DNA of 64,000 nucleotides from a virus. The notes under the pieces are model-generated. The model saw only the letters and a list, made by a program, of their open reading frames with translations, had not been told where the DNA came from and did not search any database. The translations under genes and the position numbers were made by a program. Below are positions 15,617 through 24,562 of this stretch, piece after piece. The number at the start of each line of letters is the position of its first letter. Position 1 is the first letter of the stretch. The DNA lies in IMG/VR virus record IMGVR_UViG_3300032116_015003, positions 59,689 through 123,688 of that record; one strand, written 5' to 3'.

Positions 15617-16291
15617 ATGAAAGAAATCTATAATAAAGTTTTGGAAGCGGTCGCAATTGATCCCCGTTTAGACACAGGTATTTTTGATGTATTAAACAAT
15701 GATCATTTGTCTGTTTTTCGTGAATATCTAGTAAAAGAAGGTATTTCTGAAGATACCGCTATTGCTGCCAGCAACAAACTGGCAGAAGCGGGTAGATTTC
15801 CAGAGCGACAAGCTTATAACAAAGATGGTTTGTTGGTAACATTTCCTTCACCAGAACACAAACAACGCGCAATTGCTAGAGGAACTCATTTTGAGAGAAA
15901 TCCAAAATCAGCACAAGTAAATATTTTTGGTGCTGAAACACAACCTCAACAACCGGCACAACCAGCACCAGCACAACAAACAGTTGCTCCTACAACTATT
16001 GCAAAACCTGCTGCACCCACACAAGCACCCGTTAAACAGTCAGTTGCTACAACGCAATCTGCGGATGTTACTCCTGTAAATGCCGATAATCGCACACCAG
16101 AAGAAAGAGCGGCAGACGCAAATGCGGTGGAAAAAATGTTAAAGACTGAAGGAAAGTCATATACTTTGTCCGAAGCAATTGCATTTGGATTCTACTCAAA
16201 GAACAATATATGGTATACATCGGATGGTGAAAAAGTTGGTCGCTTGTGGTATGTGGCAGATCGCAAACAACAAATTATATTGCCATGTTAA
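15617..16291 (+). CDS. Two-domain hypothetical protein with Pro/Ala/Gln linker
   Basis: The 224-residue protein has an N-terminal helical domain of about 100 residues (LSVFREYLVKEGISEDTA, then GRFPERQAYNKDGLLVTFPS). A low-complexity linker of Pro, Ala, Gln and Thr spans about 115-160, and a short C-terminal domain (SEAIAFGFYSKNNIWYTSDG) follows. The linker joins two folded parts, as in virion or multi-protein adaptor proteins. The start MKEIYNKVLEAVAID has the M-K-x-x-Y-type pattern of T4 capsid-targeting leaders, but this could be chance. It overlaps the next gene by 7 nt. No family is recognised. Confidence 0.65.
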   Translation: MKEIYNKVLEAVAIDPRLDTGIFDVLNNDHLSVFREYLVKEGISEDTAIAASNKLAEAGRFPERQAYNKDGLLVTFPSPEHKQRAIARGTHFERNPKSAQVNIFGAETQPQQPAQPAPAQQTVAPTTIAKPAAPTQAPVKQSVATTQSADVTPVNADNRTPEERAADANAVEKMLKTEGKSYTLSEAIAFGFYSKNNIWYTSDGEKVGRLWYVADRKQQIILPC

Positions 16292-16686
16292 CGAGAGAAA
16301 AACAACTTTTATGCACATTTACGAATAATGGAGATTATTCGTTATTACTCTCTAAAATTTCAAATTTTTATACAATTTTAGAACATAAACTTTTTATTTT
16401 TGCAAATGTAACAAATTTGAAAGAATATTATCTTACATACAATGTTGACTGTAGAAATACAACGGTCGGCAAATTTCCAAACACCATTAGTATACATCGC
16501 AAGAAAATGTATAATACATTGTATACTTTAAATGGAATGAATAGACTCATTACAGACGAAAACAACGGAGTATTTGATAAAACATATCAACTCAATTGGG
16601 AATTATACAGAAACTCATTGATTTTGACTACGGATATCGGCGTCAAAGTGGTTGGTCTCAAGTTGGTAGACATTGTTACGATGTGA
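16285..16686 (+). CDS. Hypothetical protein upstream of the gp32 gene
   Basis: The 133-residue protein begins MLTREKQLLCTFTNNGDYS at the ATG that overlaps the previous stop; the longer frame from 16246 would overlap that gene by 46 nt and is less likely. The C-terminal half contains NTISIHRKKMYNTLYTLNGM, then LNWELYRNSLILTTD, a well-formed mixed alpha/beta segment. It sits where T4 has genes 59, 33 and dsbA, just before gene 32. It shows no clear match to those proteins, so a replication or late-transcription role is only a positional guess. Confidence 0.6.
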   Translation: MLTREKQLLCTFTNNGDYSLLLSKISNFYTILEHKLFIFANVTNLKEYYLTYNVDCRNTTVGKFPNTISIHRKKMYNTLYTLNGMNRLITDENNGVFDKTYQLNWELYRNSLILTTDIGVKVVGLKLVDIVTM

Positions 16687-16726
16687 CTTTTTATAGTTTT
16701 CATTAGTTTTTATACAAAAAAATTTC

Positions 16727-16754
16727 TTGTGGTTTTTGAAAATCACTCTATACT
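16727..16754 (+). promoter_or_regulatory. Sigma70-like promoter TTGTGG-16-TATACT for gp32
   Basis: TTGTGG (16727-16732) and TATACT (16749-16754) have 16 nt spacing. The expected transcript start, about 16761, is where the leader stem-loop begins. Confidence 0.5.
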
Positions 16755-16759
16755 TATAC

Positions 16760-16810
16760 GTGTATTAAATGATGCACTGTCTCTAGTGAGACGATTATTA
16801 TCTAATACAC
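16760..16810 (+). promoter_or_regulatory. Structured 5' leader of the gp32 gene, possible autoregulatory element
   Basis: GTGTATTA (16760-16767) pairs perfectly with TAATACAC (16803-16810). Inside, GTCTC (16779-16783) pairs with GAGAC (16788-16792), and CACT/AGTG offers a competing pair. The 26 nt from the stem to the ATG are almost only A and T. In T4, gp32 binds an upstream folded element and then coats an unstructured AU-rich start region to repress its own translation. This leader has the same layout. Confidence 0.45.
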
Positions 16811-16836
16811 ACTTAACAATTAATAAATTAAAAATT

Positions 16837-17664
16837 ATGGCATTACCATCAAATAAAATTAAGAGTATTCTTAACTCTATTCAAAACGTTAACAACAAAA
16901 CTTCTTCTGTTTGGAAGCCTGAACCCGGAATCCACAACATTCGTATTGTTCCTTACAAGTTCAACCCTGATCAATTCAGCTTTATTGAGTTGAAGTTCCA
17001 TTATGGCTTGAAGGTCAAGGATGCAACCGGTAAGATTGTAGAACGTACTTTCTTGTCTCCAGACTCCTTTAATCGTCCCGATCCTATTGTCGAATTTGCA
17101 AATAGATTGCAAAAGACTGGTGATAAGGAAGATTGGAAGCGTGGTCGCAATTTGCTTCCAAAGCAACGTACCTATGCACCTATTTTGGTTCGTGGTAAAG
17201 AAAATGAAGGAATCAAGTTTTGGGGATTCGGCAAGACTGTGTATGAAACAATCTTGAAGGCATGTGACGAAGAAGTATTCGGTGATATTAGTGATCCAAC
17301 AACTGGACATGATATTATTGTTGAATACAAGGAGGCTGGACCTAGTGCTGGTGGAAAGAATTTTCCAACAACAACAATTACTGTGAAGGGTAAGGCAACT
17401 CCTGCAATCGACGAGCCGCGTAAGCACATCTTGGACTTCCAGAAGAATATTTTGGAATTGTTTCCAGAACCTACTTACGACCAGTTGTATAACATCATGA
17501 CTGAAATGTTGTCTGCTGGTACTACGGAAGAATCTACGGATGATACCGTAGTAGAACCAACTGATGATGCTATTGCAGCAAATACTTCTCCAACTGCTGC
17601 ATCGGCACAAAGTAACACTCCAAGTGTAAACGATCAATTCGATAAGTTATTTGGAAAGAAATAA
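16837..17664 (+). CDS. 32: Single-stranded DNA-binding protein (T4 gp32-like)
   Basis: The 275-residue protein is a gp32-type SSB. It coats ssDNA at the fork and works with UvsX and gp41. The basic N-terminal piece is followed by an OB-fold core: WKPEPGIHNIRIVPYKF (about 27-43), LKFHYGL, WKRGRNLLPKQRTYAPILV and GIKFWGFGKTVYETIL. The C-terminus is the expected acidic, Asp/Thr-rich tail (from about 230) ending DQFDKLFGKK. The zinc ribbon of T4 gp32 is not seen: only one Cys occurs in the core. The ATG at 16837 gives the usual start MALPSNKIKSIL; the longer frame would begin inside the promoter. A strong terminator follows. Confidence 0.92.
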   Translation: MALPSNKIKSILNSIQNVNNKTSSVWKPEPGIHNIRIVPYKFNPDQFSFIELKFHYGLKVKDATGKIVERTFLSPDSFNRPDPIVEFANRLQKTGDKEDWKRGRNLLPKQRTYAPILVRGKENEGIKFWGFGKTVYETILKACDEEVFGDISDPTTGHDIIVEYKEAGPSAGGKNFPTTTITVKGKATPAIDEPRKHILDFQKNILELFPEPTYDQLYNIMTEMLSAGTTEESTDDTVVEPTDDAIAANTSPTAASAQSNTPSVNDQFDKLFGKK

Positions 17665-17681
17665 ATTAAATTGATAAACAT

Positions 17682-17715
17682 AGGATGATGACATATAATG
17701 TCATCATCCTTTTTT
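17682..17715 (+). terminator. Intrinsic terminator after gp32 gene
   Basis: AGGATGATGACAT and its complement enclose ATA and are followed by TTTTT. It lies 17 nt after the stop. Confidence 0.9.
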
Positions 17716-17758
17716 AGTATGTACGTAATGAAGGAAAAAATAAACATTTATAAACTAT

Positions 17759-18973
17759 ATGGCAAAAACAAGTAAAAACACAAACGAATCTGAAGATTCA
17801 AAGAAGAAAAGCACAAAATCTGTTAGTAAGAACGATTCTCTATTAGCAAATTTAGCAGCGGAATTAAATAAAAATAACAAAGAAGGTGGCAAAATTGCAT
17901 ACTTTCTTGATGAGCAAGATGATCCATCTACAATCAGTGATTGGATTAGCACCGGTTCAAGTTTATTGGATCTTGCAATTAGTAATCGACCAAATGGTGG
18001 ATTGCCAGTTGGACGAATGGTCGAATTTAACGGCTTAGAAGGAACCGGAAAAAGTTTGGTGAGCGCACACATTGTAGCGAATACACAAAAGAAAGGCGGC
18101 AAAGCAATCTTTATTGACACAGAAAATGCTGCCGCACCTGACTTTTGGAAGAGCTTGGGTGTAGATTTGTCAAATCTATTGTATATTCAACGTGAAACAG
18201 TAGAAGATATTTTTACCACAATGGAGCAAGCAATCGCATATATTCGTAAAGATCAACCCGATGCATTGTTAACAATTATTGTTGATAGTGTAGCGGCAGC
18301 ATCTACAAAAGCTGAGATGGAAAGTGATCATGGTAAAGACGGATATGCCACGGGTAAAGCAATTATTATTAGTAAAGCACTTCGTAAAATTACTAGTATG
18401 ATTGGTCGTCAAAAAGTATTGATTGTATTCACAAATCAATTGCGTCAAAATTTAAATGCAAGTCCTTTTGGTGATCAATATACAGTTAGCGGTGGCAAAG
18501 GATTGCCTTACCATTGCAGTGTTCGTGTACGACTAAACAACGCAGGTCAATTAAAGTTACCAGACAAGACTGTTATTGGCAATGAATGTAAAGCTGTGGT
18601 TGTAAAGAATCGTATGGGACCACCACAACGTCATGTATTTTTCAATATTTATTTTGATAGCGGTATTGCTGATTATGCAAGCTGGTTAGAAGTATTGAAA
18701 GAAAAAGCTTATGTTAAACCAGCCGGTAGTGCTGGATTAAAATATGTCGCATTGAACGGCGACGAAGTTGTATTTAAATCTGAAAGTTTCATCAAGCTTT
18801 TGGATGAACGCCCAGAGTTTAAAACCGAAATGTATAATCGTATTTGTGATGCAGTAATCATGCAATATAAAAATGCAAATAGCACTATTATTGATTCATC
18901 CGCAAATGCTGATGAAGATGCGGAAATGATTGCTGACGAATCCGATATTGATCATTCAGAAGAAAACAATTAA
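17759..18973 (+). CDS. uvsX: UvsX/RecA-like recombinase
   Basis: The 404-residue ATPase forms filaments on ssDNA and drives strand exchange, recombination-dependent replication and repair. After a Ser/Lys-rich tail of about 45 residues comes the core: Walker A GLEGTGKS (92-99), IFIDTENAAAPDFW, Walker B TIIVDSVAAAS, and loop regions around MESDHGKDGYATGKA and FTNQLRQNLNASPFGD. The last 25 residues are strongly acidic, as in UvsX. A variant of the TATTTATA motif, CATTTATA (17745-17752), precedes the ATG. It is followed after 4 nt by the exonuclease gene. Confidence 0.92.
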   Translation: MAKTSKNTNESEDSKKKSTKSVSKNDSLLANLAAELNKNNKEGGKIAYFLDEQDDPSTISDWISTGSSLLDLAISNRPNGGLPVGRMVEFNGLEGTGKSLVSAHIVANTQKKGGKAIFIDTENAAAPDFWKSLGVDLSNLLYIQRETVEDIFTTMEQAIAYIRKDQPDALLTIIVDSVAAASTKAEMESDHGKDGYATGKAIIISKALRKITSMIGRQKVLIVFTNQLRQNLNASPFGDQYTVSGGKGLPYHCSVRVRLNNAGQLKLPDKTVIGNECKAVVVKNRMGPPQRHVFFNIYFDSGIADYASWLEVLKEKAYVKPAGSAGLKYVALNGDEVVFKSESFIKLLDERPEFKTEMYNRICDAVIMQYKNANSTIIDSSANADEDAEMIADESDIDHSEENN

Positions 18974-18977
18974 TTAT

Positions 18978-20036
18978 ATGGACCCAATCACATCAGAAGA
19001 TCGTAAAAAATTATTTTCTATGTTTCAAAACATGGAATTAAACACCAAGCCTGTTGAACGTATGTTGAACAGTGAAGTTCTTTTGGTGGATGGGTTGAAT
19101 TGTTTCTTTCGTTCATTTATGGCTGTGCCAAGTCTAAATGACAATGGATTACACGTTGGAGGCATAGCTGGCTTTTTACAAAGTATTGGTTATGCCTCCA
19201 AACTTTTAAATCCAACTCGTATTGTCATTGTTTTTGATGGCAGCGGTGGCAGTATGAAGCGCAGAAAAATATTTCCAGAATATAAGGAGCGCAGAAAAAC
19301 TAATTTAAAGTATAATAGAAGTTATGAGGAATTGACGACCGATGAACAAGAAGATAGAAATATTCAATCACAATTATTGCGACTGATTGGATATCTTGAT
19401 GCATTGCCTGTGACTGTGATGAGTGTTGATCATGTAGAAGCAGATGACACCATTGCATACGCGGCAAATGAATATTTTAAAGATAGCAATAAAGTATATA
19501 TCATGAGCACAGACAAGGATTATTTACAATTGGTCAATGAAAAGATCAATGTATGGAGTCCAACCAAAAAGAAACTTTATGGATGTGCAGAAATTTTATT
19601 GGAGTATGGAATTAGTTGTGAAAACTTTCTAAATTACAGAATACTTAGTGGTGATGAAAGTGACAATATTGATGGAATACAAGGCAGTGGATTAAAAACT
19701 GTATTAAAGTGTTTTCCACAATTTGCAGAGCATACACAAATGTCATTGGAGCAAATATATACACATTGCGAACAGAACAAAAAGAAATATAAACTATATT
19801 CTTCTATTTTAGAAAACAAGAGCATTGTTGAAAGAAACTATGCACTGATGCAATTGAAAGATACACAATTGCAATCATTTACACAATTACGTGTTAATGA
19901 GATACTTAATAAACCTATTGGAATATTAAATAGAATGCGTTTTAGCAAATTGATTGCAGAAGATAGAATGTGGAACAATATAAAAAATCATCATACTTGG
20001 TTATCGGATACATTCGGTCGATTGATCGTCTCCTAA
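18978..20036 (+). CDS. rnh: 5'-3' exonuclease, RNase H/FEN family (T4 rnh-like)
   Basis: The 352-residue protein is a FEN-family nuclease that would remove RNA primers and flaps on the lagging strand. Its acidic motifs are all visible: LLVDGLNCFFRSF (about 33-45), VFDGSGGSMKRRK with the following PEYKERRK, HVEADDTIAYAA, STDKDYLQLV and the helix-hairpin region LSGDESDNIDGIQGSG. I chose the ATG at 18978, 4 nt after the uvsX stop; the longer frame would start inside uvsX. No terminator follows, and the region behind it contains a promoter for the helicase gene. Confidence 0.88.
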   Translation: MDPITSEDRKKLFSMFQNMELNTKPVERMLNSEVLLVDGLNCFFRSFMAVPSLNDNGLHVGGIAGFLQSIGYASKLLNPTRIVIVFDGSGGSMKRRKIFPEYKERRKTNLKYNRSYEELTTDEQEDRNIQSQLLRLIGYLDALPVTVMSVDHVEADDTIAYAANEYFKDSNKVYIMSTDKDYLQLVNEKINVWSPTKKKLYGCAEILLEYGISCENFLNYRILSGDESDNIDGIQGSGLKTVLKCFPQFAEHTQMSLEQIYTHCEQNKKKYKLYSSILENKSIVERNYALMQLKDTQLQSFTQLRVNEILNKPIGILNRMRFSKLIAEDRMWNNIKNHHTWLSDTFGRLIVS

Positions 20037-20054
20037 CTTTCAGAATATAATAAG

Positions 20055-20083
20055 TTGCGGAACTGAAAAACATCGTCTATAGT
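20055..20083 (+). promoter_or_regulatory. Sigma70-like promoter TTGCGG-17-TATAGT for helicase
   Basis: TTGCGG (20055-20060) and TATAGT (20078-20083) lie 17 nt apart. The -35 region is flanked by a short inverted repeat (TTTCAG/CTGAAA). The predicted leader is about 40 nt. Confidence 0.5.
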
Positions 20084-20128
20084 GGACACTCGCTTAGAAA
20101 AGTTGGTAGAAACTATAACACATATTAT

Positions 20129-21517
20129 ATGCAAGTAATCGATAACCTAAAAAAGTTCGGACCTGAATTTCAACTTAAGTGCATCAGCGGCTTAATTAGT
20201 GATAAACCATTCATGGAGCGTATCAACGACATTGTTGATCCTCTTAGTTTTGAAAGTGATGCCAATCAGTGGATTGTTAAGACTGCCCTCAAATATTTTT
20301 TGAAGTTCAAGGAACTGCCTACATTGACTGCGTTTCAAGTTGAACTTGATGCGGTTGAACAGGAAGAATTAAAGAATCAAGTTGTAACACAGTTGCGGTT
20401 GGTTTTCAACAAAATCACTGATAGTGATTTGATGTATGTCAAAGAGCAATTTTTAGAGTTCTGTCGAAATCAGACTTTGAAGAATGCAATCATGGAAAGT
20501 GTTGATCATTTGCAGCGCGGTCATTACGAAAAGATTAAAAGCGTTGTTGATCATGCCATGAAAGCTGGTATGGAGCGCAATATCGGTCATGATTATATGA
20601 CAGATGTTGACAAGCGAATGAGTGTGATGTCTCGAAATACTATTTCTACCAAATGGCAAGTTGTGGATCAAATCATGGATGGTGGTCTAGCTGCTGGTGA
20701 AATGGGTATTGTAACCGCATGCGCTGGATCTGGTAAGAGTTGGGTCTTGGCTAAACTTGGTGCCGAGGCTATGAGACAGGGTAAAAATGTTTTGCATTTT
20801 ACTCTTGAATTGAATGAAAATTATGTTGGTTTGCGTTATGACGCGTGTTTCACCGGTATTGATTTTCAAAACATTCGCAACAATATCGGTATTGTAAAGG
20901 ATCGTATTGCCAATGTTCCCGGCAAATTGATCATTAAGTATTTTCCAATTAAAACTGTTAGTGCTCACAATTTGAAAGCACATGCAGAGAGATTGGCAAT
21001 GTTGGGTACAAAGATTGATATGATGGTAGTCGATTATGCAGATATTCTACGTCCATTTCAATCTGATCGTAATGCAAACAGCTATAGCGAAGCAGGTGGT
21101 ATTTATGAAGAACTACGTGCTGTTGCGGGAGAATTGCAAATTCCTATTTGGACTGCTTCACAAAGCAATCGTGCCGGTATGGAAGAAGACGTATTAACCG
21201 CAATGAATATTAGCGATAGCTATCGTAAAATCATGACGGCAGATTTCGTATTATCTGTAAGTCGCAAGACTCAGGATAAGCAAGCCAATACTGCTCGTTT
21301 TCATATCATTAAAAATCGTTTCGGTCCAGATGGATTGACTTTTCCTGCTCGTATGAACGCTGGTTGTGGAGATATTCAATTGTTTGACGAAGGTAGCCGC
21401 GAAGGTGCTGCATTGATTAATGAAATGAATCAAAGCGAAAATATTGTGAAGAAAATGATGAAAAGTAAGTGGGACGAACACATGGGTCGCAATCGTGAAG
21501 ACGACGGAGACAACTAA
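20129..21517 (+). CDS. 41: Replicative DNA helicase (T4 gp41/DnaB-like)
   Basis: The 462-residue protein is a hexameric 5'-3' helicase that unwinds the fork on the lagging strand. An all-helical N-terminal domain of about 170 residues precedes a RecA-fold C-terminal domain. Walker A is ACAGSGKS (197-204), LHFTLELNENYVGLRYD follows in the position of the H1a region, Walker B is MMVVDYADIL, and WTASQSNRAGMEED and LSVSRKTQDKQA carry the later DnaB motifs. The acidic C-terminus is RNREDDGDN. The primase (gp61) is not in this window. A long hairpin terminator follows. Confidence 0.92.
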   Translation: MQVIDNLKKFGPEFQLKCISGLISDKPFMERINDIVDPLSFESDANQWIVKTALKYFLKFKELPTLTAFQVELDAVEQEELKNQVVTQLRLVFNKITDSDLMYVKEQFLEFCRNQTLKNAIMESVDHLQRGHYEKIKSVVDHAMKAGMERNIGHDYMTDVDKRMSVMSRNTISTKWQVVDQIMDGGLAAGEMGIVTACAGSGKSWVLAKLGAEAMRQGKNVLHFTLELNENYVGLRYDACFTGIDFQNIRNNIGIVKDRIANVPGKLIIKYFPIKTVSAHNLKAHAERLAMLGTKIDMMVVDYADILRPFQSDRNANSYSEAGGIYEELRAVAGELQIPIWTASQSNRAGMEEDVLTAMNISDSYRKIMTADFVLSVSRKTQDKQANTARFHIIKNRFGPDGLTFPARMNAGCGDIQLFDEGSREGAALINEMNQSENIVKKMMKSKWDEHMGRNREDDGDN

Positions 21518-21542
21518 TCCATAGCAAATACAAAATGTAAAA

Positions 21543-21580
21543 TGCAAAAAATAATTTCTGAAATGAAATTATTTTTTGCA
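21543..21580. terminator. Long hairpin, probable bidirectional terminator
   Basis: TGCAAAAAATAATTTC pairs over all 16 bases with its complement at 21565-21580, with a TGAAAT loop. It is A-rich on the left arm and T-rich on the right, so it can terminate in either direction. It lies 25 nt after the helicase stop. Confidence 0.7.
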
Positions 21581-21647
21581 ATAATACAATCATGTTCGAT
21601 AATTATTTTTCACATTAAAACAAGTTACAAAAACAGTTAATTTATAT

Positions 21648-23636
21648 ATGAGTGATACAAAACTAATCATTACAGATGATTTTGCCAATCAAGCAAAATA
21701 CAAAAAACAACCAAATTGGGGATTTAACGGACTCGGCTATATCGTTTATAAAAGAACGTATGCGCGAGTGAAGGAAAATGGAGAAACAGAAGAATGGAAT
21801 GAAACCGTTCAGCGTTGTATTAACGGTGCTCAGAAAATTGGAGCACAATATACTCAAGCAGAAGCAGAGCGTTTATTTGATTATGTTTATAATCTTAAGT
21901 GCAATTTTGCTGGCCGAATGCTTTGGCAGCTTGGAACAAGCACAGTAGATAGATTTGGAGCAAACAGCTTATTGAATTGTTGGTTTGCAAGCATGAATGA
22001 ACCAAAAGCATTTTTGTTTCTTTTTGAGAATCTTATGCTTGGCGGTGGCGTAGGTTATAGTATTCGCCGTGAAGATGTTCATGAACTTCCAAAGATCAAG
22101 AAAGATGTAGTTATTACACATCAAGCAACCAAGGATGCAGATTTTATTGTTCCTGACAGTCGTGAAGGCTGGGTAAAATTATTGGAACATGTATTGAATG
22201 CATTTTATGTAACCGGTAAGTCGTTTACATATAGTACTATTTTGATACGTGGTGCTGGTGAAAAAATCAACGGATTTGGTGGCAAAGCAAGCGGACCACA
22301 AATTCTTGTTGATGGTATGGCAAAAATAGTCAGTATTTTCCATAGTCGAGAAGGCAAGAAATTGCGTAGTATTGACGTATTGGATGTATGCAATATTATT
22401 GGTAGTATTGTTGTAGCTGGCAATGTTCGTCGTAGTGCAGAAATTGCACTTGGTGATCCAGATGATATTCTTTATCTACGTGCCAAAAATTGGAGTGCAG
22501 GTAATGTGCCAAATTGGCGAGCAATGAGTAACAATACATTGTATGTAGATGATTATAGTCATTTGCTTGCTGAATTCTGGACCAATGGTTATGAAATTAA
22601 CAAAGACACTGGATTTGCCAACGGCGAACCATACGGTTTCTTTAATCTTCCTTTGTCACAAAAGTATGGACGTACCAAAGATGGATTGATGAAGGACAGT
22701 AATTTGTATCCTACCGACAGTGACAATGTAGTTGGAACCAATCCATGTGGTGAAATTAGTTTGAGTAATTATGAATGTTGTAATTTGTGCGAGTTATATT
22801 TGAACAATATTACAAGCAAGGAAGAGTTAATTGATTGTGCAAAATTGCTCTATAAAACTCAGAAAGCAATTGCGGCATTACCATTCTTGCACGAAGAAAC
22901 TAATAAGATCGTGCATAAAAATATGCGATTGGGTCTTGGTGTAACTGGCGTATGTCAATCATTAAATAAAATTGATTGGTTGGATGATTGCTATGTCGCT
23001 CTTCGTAAATTTGACAAACAATGGAGCAAAGAGCGTGGATGGTCAGAAAGTGTAAAGTTGACCACTGTCAAGCCAAGTGGAACACTCAGTTTGCTTGGGG
23101 GCGCAACTCCCGGTGTTCATCCTGCATATAGTAAATATTATCTACGCACTGTGCGAATGAGTAGTAGCGATAAGTTGGTACAAATTTGTCGTGATCTTGG
23201 TTATCATACAGAATTCTTGTTGAATTTTGATGGAACGGAAAATCGGGATACTATTGTCGTTTATTTTCCATGCGAAACTCCAGAATCTGCAATTCTTGCA
23301 GACAATATGGATGTTATTAAACAACTTGAAATGGTTAAAAAGTTGCAATCTGTATGGAGTGATAATGCTGTCAGTGTAACAGCATATTATAGCCCGGAAG
23401 AATTGGATGCTCTCAAAGACTGGTTGAAAGATAATTATAAGAATCATTTGAAGAGTGTGAGCTTCTTGTTGCGTCAAAAGCATGGATTCAAACAAGCTCC
23501 TTATCAAGAAATTGACAAGGAAACCTATGAAAAGTATAAATCAAAGGTGAAGCCTTTGAGTACCATTACCAACATTATTAGTGGTGATGTATTGCAAGGT
23601 ATCGAATGTGAAGGTGGCGCATGTCCAATTCGTTAA
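21648..23636 (+). CDS. Adenosylcobalamin-dependent (class II) ribonucleotide reductase
   Basis: The 662-residue single-chain enzyme would reduce ribonucleotides to deoxyribonucleotides with a cobalamin cofactor and without oxygen. Key parts: LLNCWFASMNEP with the first active-site Cys (near 108), the Gly-rich LMLGGGVGYSIRRED, the thiyl-radical loop GTNPCGEISLSNYECCN (around 364-380), VKPSGTLSLLGGATPGVHP, and the C-terminal redox pair in CEGGACPIR. Size and layout match the monomeric Lactobacillus-type triphosphate reductase, not the class I NrdAB of T4. It stands alone between two terminators. The use of B12 suggests a host able to make or import cobalamin. Confidence 0.9.
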   Translation: MSDTKLIITDDFANQAKYKKQPNWGFNGLGYIVYKRTYARVKENGETEEWNETVQRCINGAQKIGAQYTQAEAERLFDYVYNLKCNFAGRMLWQLGTSTVDRFGANSLLNCWFASMNEPKAFLFLFENLMLGGGVGYSIRREDVHELPKIKKDVVITHQATKDADFIVPDSREGWVKLLEHVLNAFYVTGKSFTYSTILIRGAGEKINGFGGKASGPQILVDGMAKIVSIFHSREGKKLRSIDVLDVCNIIGSIVVAGNVRRSAEIALGDPDDILYLRAKNWSAGNVPNWRAMSNNTLYVDDYSHLLAEFWTNGYEINKDTGFANGEPYGFFNLPLSQKYGRTKDGLMKDSNLYPTDSDNVVGTNPCGEISLSNYECCNLCELYLNNITSKEELIDCAKLLYKTQKAIAALPFLHEETNKIVHKNMRLGLGVTGVCQSLNKIDWLDDCYVALRKFDKQWSKERGWSESVKLTTVKPSGTLSLLGGATPGVHPAYSKYYLRTVRMSSSDKLVQICRDLGYHTEFLLNFDGTENRDTIVVYFPCETPESAILADNMDVIKQLEMVKKLQSVWSDNAVSVTAYYSPEELDALKDWLKDNYKNHLKSVSFLLRQKHGFKQAPYQEIDKETYEKYKSKVKPLSTITNIISGDVLQGIECEGGACPIR

Positions 23637-23653
23637 AATACTAAAAACAAGAC

Positions 23654-23686
23654 AAAATCCCGACATAATTGTCGGGATTTTTTGTT
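23654..23686 (+). terminator. Intrinsic terminator after ribonucleotide reductase gene
   Basis: AAAATCCCGACA and its complement enclose a 4-nt loop and are followed by a T-rich tail (TTTTGTTT). Confidence 0.9.
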
Positions 23687-23690
23687 TACA

Positions 23691-23727
23691 TAGGCAAAAA
23701 TAATACGCTGTATCTTATATTTGCCTA
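23691..23727. promoter_or_regulatory. 8-bp inverted repeat TAGGCAAA...TTTGCCTA
   Basis: The arms (23691-23698 and 23720-23727) are 21 nt apart and directly precede the TATTTATA motif at 23728. This could be an operator for the gene at 23751; no binding protein can be named. Confidence 0.3.
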
Positions 23728-23735
23728 TATTTATA
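23728..23735 (+). promoter_or_regulatory. TATTTATA motif, putative late promoter element
   Basis: It lies 15 nt before the ATG at 23751, after the reductase terminator and directly next to the inverted repeat. Confidence 0.35.
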
Positions 23736-23750
23736 TTAAGATTATCATAT

Positions 23751-24407
23751 ATGAACAAAGACCAATTAGATAAGCTTATTCTTGAATGTGTTAAAGAACA
23801 TCAATTAAAACATGCTTTAAAGCAATTAGTTGTTGAAGCAATTCAAGAAATTAAAGCTGAAAAGAAACTTAGCTGCCAAGAAATGATGGACGAATTGGAT
23901 GGCGAAGTTAAAAAAGAAAATAAAGAATTGACTGTCACCAAAGACGATGCTGGTTATTATAACGTATGTGGATGTCCTCCTCATATGATTAAATTAAAGC
24001 ACATGTATGAAGATCGTTTTCAAATGACATATATAAAAGATGGTACGGATCGTAGCAAAAAGGTATCTGTTCAATTTGAAGATCTTAAGAAGTTTGTCAA
24101 AGAAGTACTTGGAAAAAAGACTAATAATTATGTAGAGACAGCATATAATAAAGCTGCTGAAAATGATAAAGACAAAGAAACCAAGAGCGGTGACGAAGCT
24201 GTTAAGCATGTAGGTGAAAAAGCAAAGGATATGGTAGAAAAGAAAGATGATTTACCAGATCAACCTTTGAAATCTGTTGAATCAATTAAAAAACAAAGTG
24301 ATCACAGTGTTAAAGGTACAAAACAAAATTATAAGTATCCAAAGCAAAAAAATAATAAATTGGTAGTAAAGTTACCATCCAAGAAAAGCAAGTCTAAAAA
24401 ATCATAA
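23751..24407 (+). CDS. Lys-rich hypothetical protein, possible virion-internal protein
   Basis: The 218-residue protein starts with an amphipathic helix (MNKDQLDKLILECVKEHQ, then LKQLVVEAIQEIKAEKK). A small folded part around residues 60-95 contains NVCGCPPHMIKL, and a long, disordered Lys/Asp/Glu-rich tail ends SKKSKSKKS. The strongly basic end could bind DNA, as phage internal or DNA-condensing proteins do. I chose the ATG at 23751; the longer frame would start inside the inverted repeat and promoter-like sequence. It has its own terminator. No family is recognised. Confidence 0.65.
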   Translation: MNKDQLDKLILECVKEHQLKHALKQLVVEAIQEIKAEKKLSCQEMMDELDGEVKKENKELTVTKDDAGYYNVCGCPPHMIKLKHMYEDRFQMTYIKDGTDRSKKVSVQFEDLKKFVKEVLGKKTNNYVETAYNKAAENDKDKETKSGDEAVKHVGEKAKDMVEKKDDLPDQPLKSVESIKKQSDHSVKGTKQNYKYPKQKNNKLVVKLPSKKSKSKKS

Positions 24408-24430
24408 AAGTAACAATAACAAGATCTTAT

Positions 24431-24463
24431 AAAAGCGCATTAAAAAAAAGATGCGCTTTTTTA
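24431..24463 (+). terminator. Intrinsic terminator after the Lys-rich protein gene
   Basis: AAAAGCGCAT and ATGCGCTTTT form a 10-bp stem around an A-rich 10-nt loop, followed by more T. The next promoter's -35 box begins at 24464. Confidence 0.85.
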
Positions 24464-24492
24464 TTGACACTCCCTCCCACTTGTTCTATAGT
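24464..24492 (+). promoter_or_regulatory. Near-consensus sigma70 promoter TTGACA-17-TATAGT
   Basis: TTGACA (24464-24469), 17 nt, TATAGT (24487-24492). It is the best promoter in the window. It directly follows a terminator and gives a leader of about 64 nt before the ATG at 24563. Confidence 0.75.
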
Positions 24493-24562
24493 TGTACTCG
24501 TAATCGCACCATCAGGCATTGGAATACCAAAGTGGTGCAATTCATTAACCAAATAATTAAAT

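Noticed and set aside
16849-17637. A 262-residue minus-strand frame opposite the gp32 gene.
   Set aside because: It is a shadow of the gp32 gene: odd composition with many Cys/Ser/Ile runs, no homology pattern, and it lies wholly inside a certain gene.
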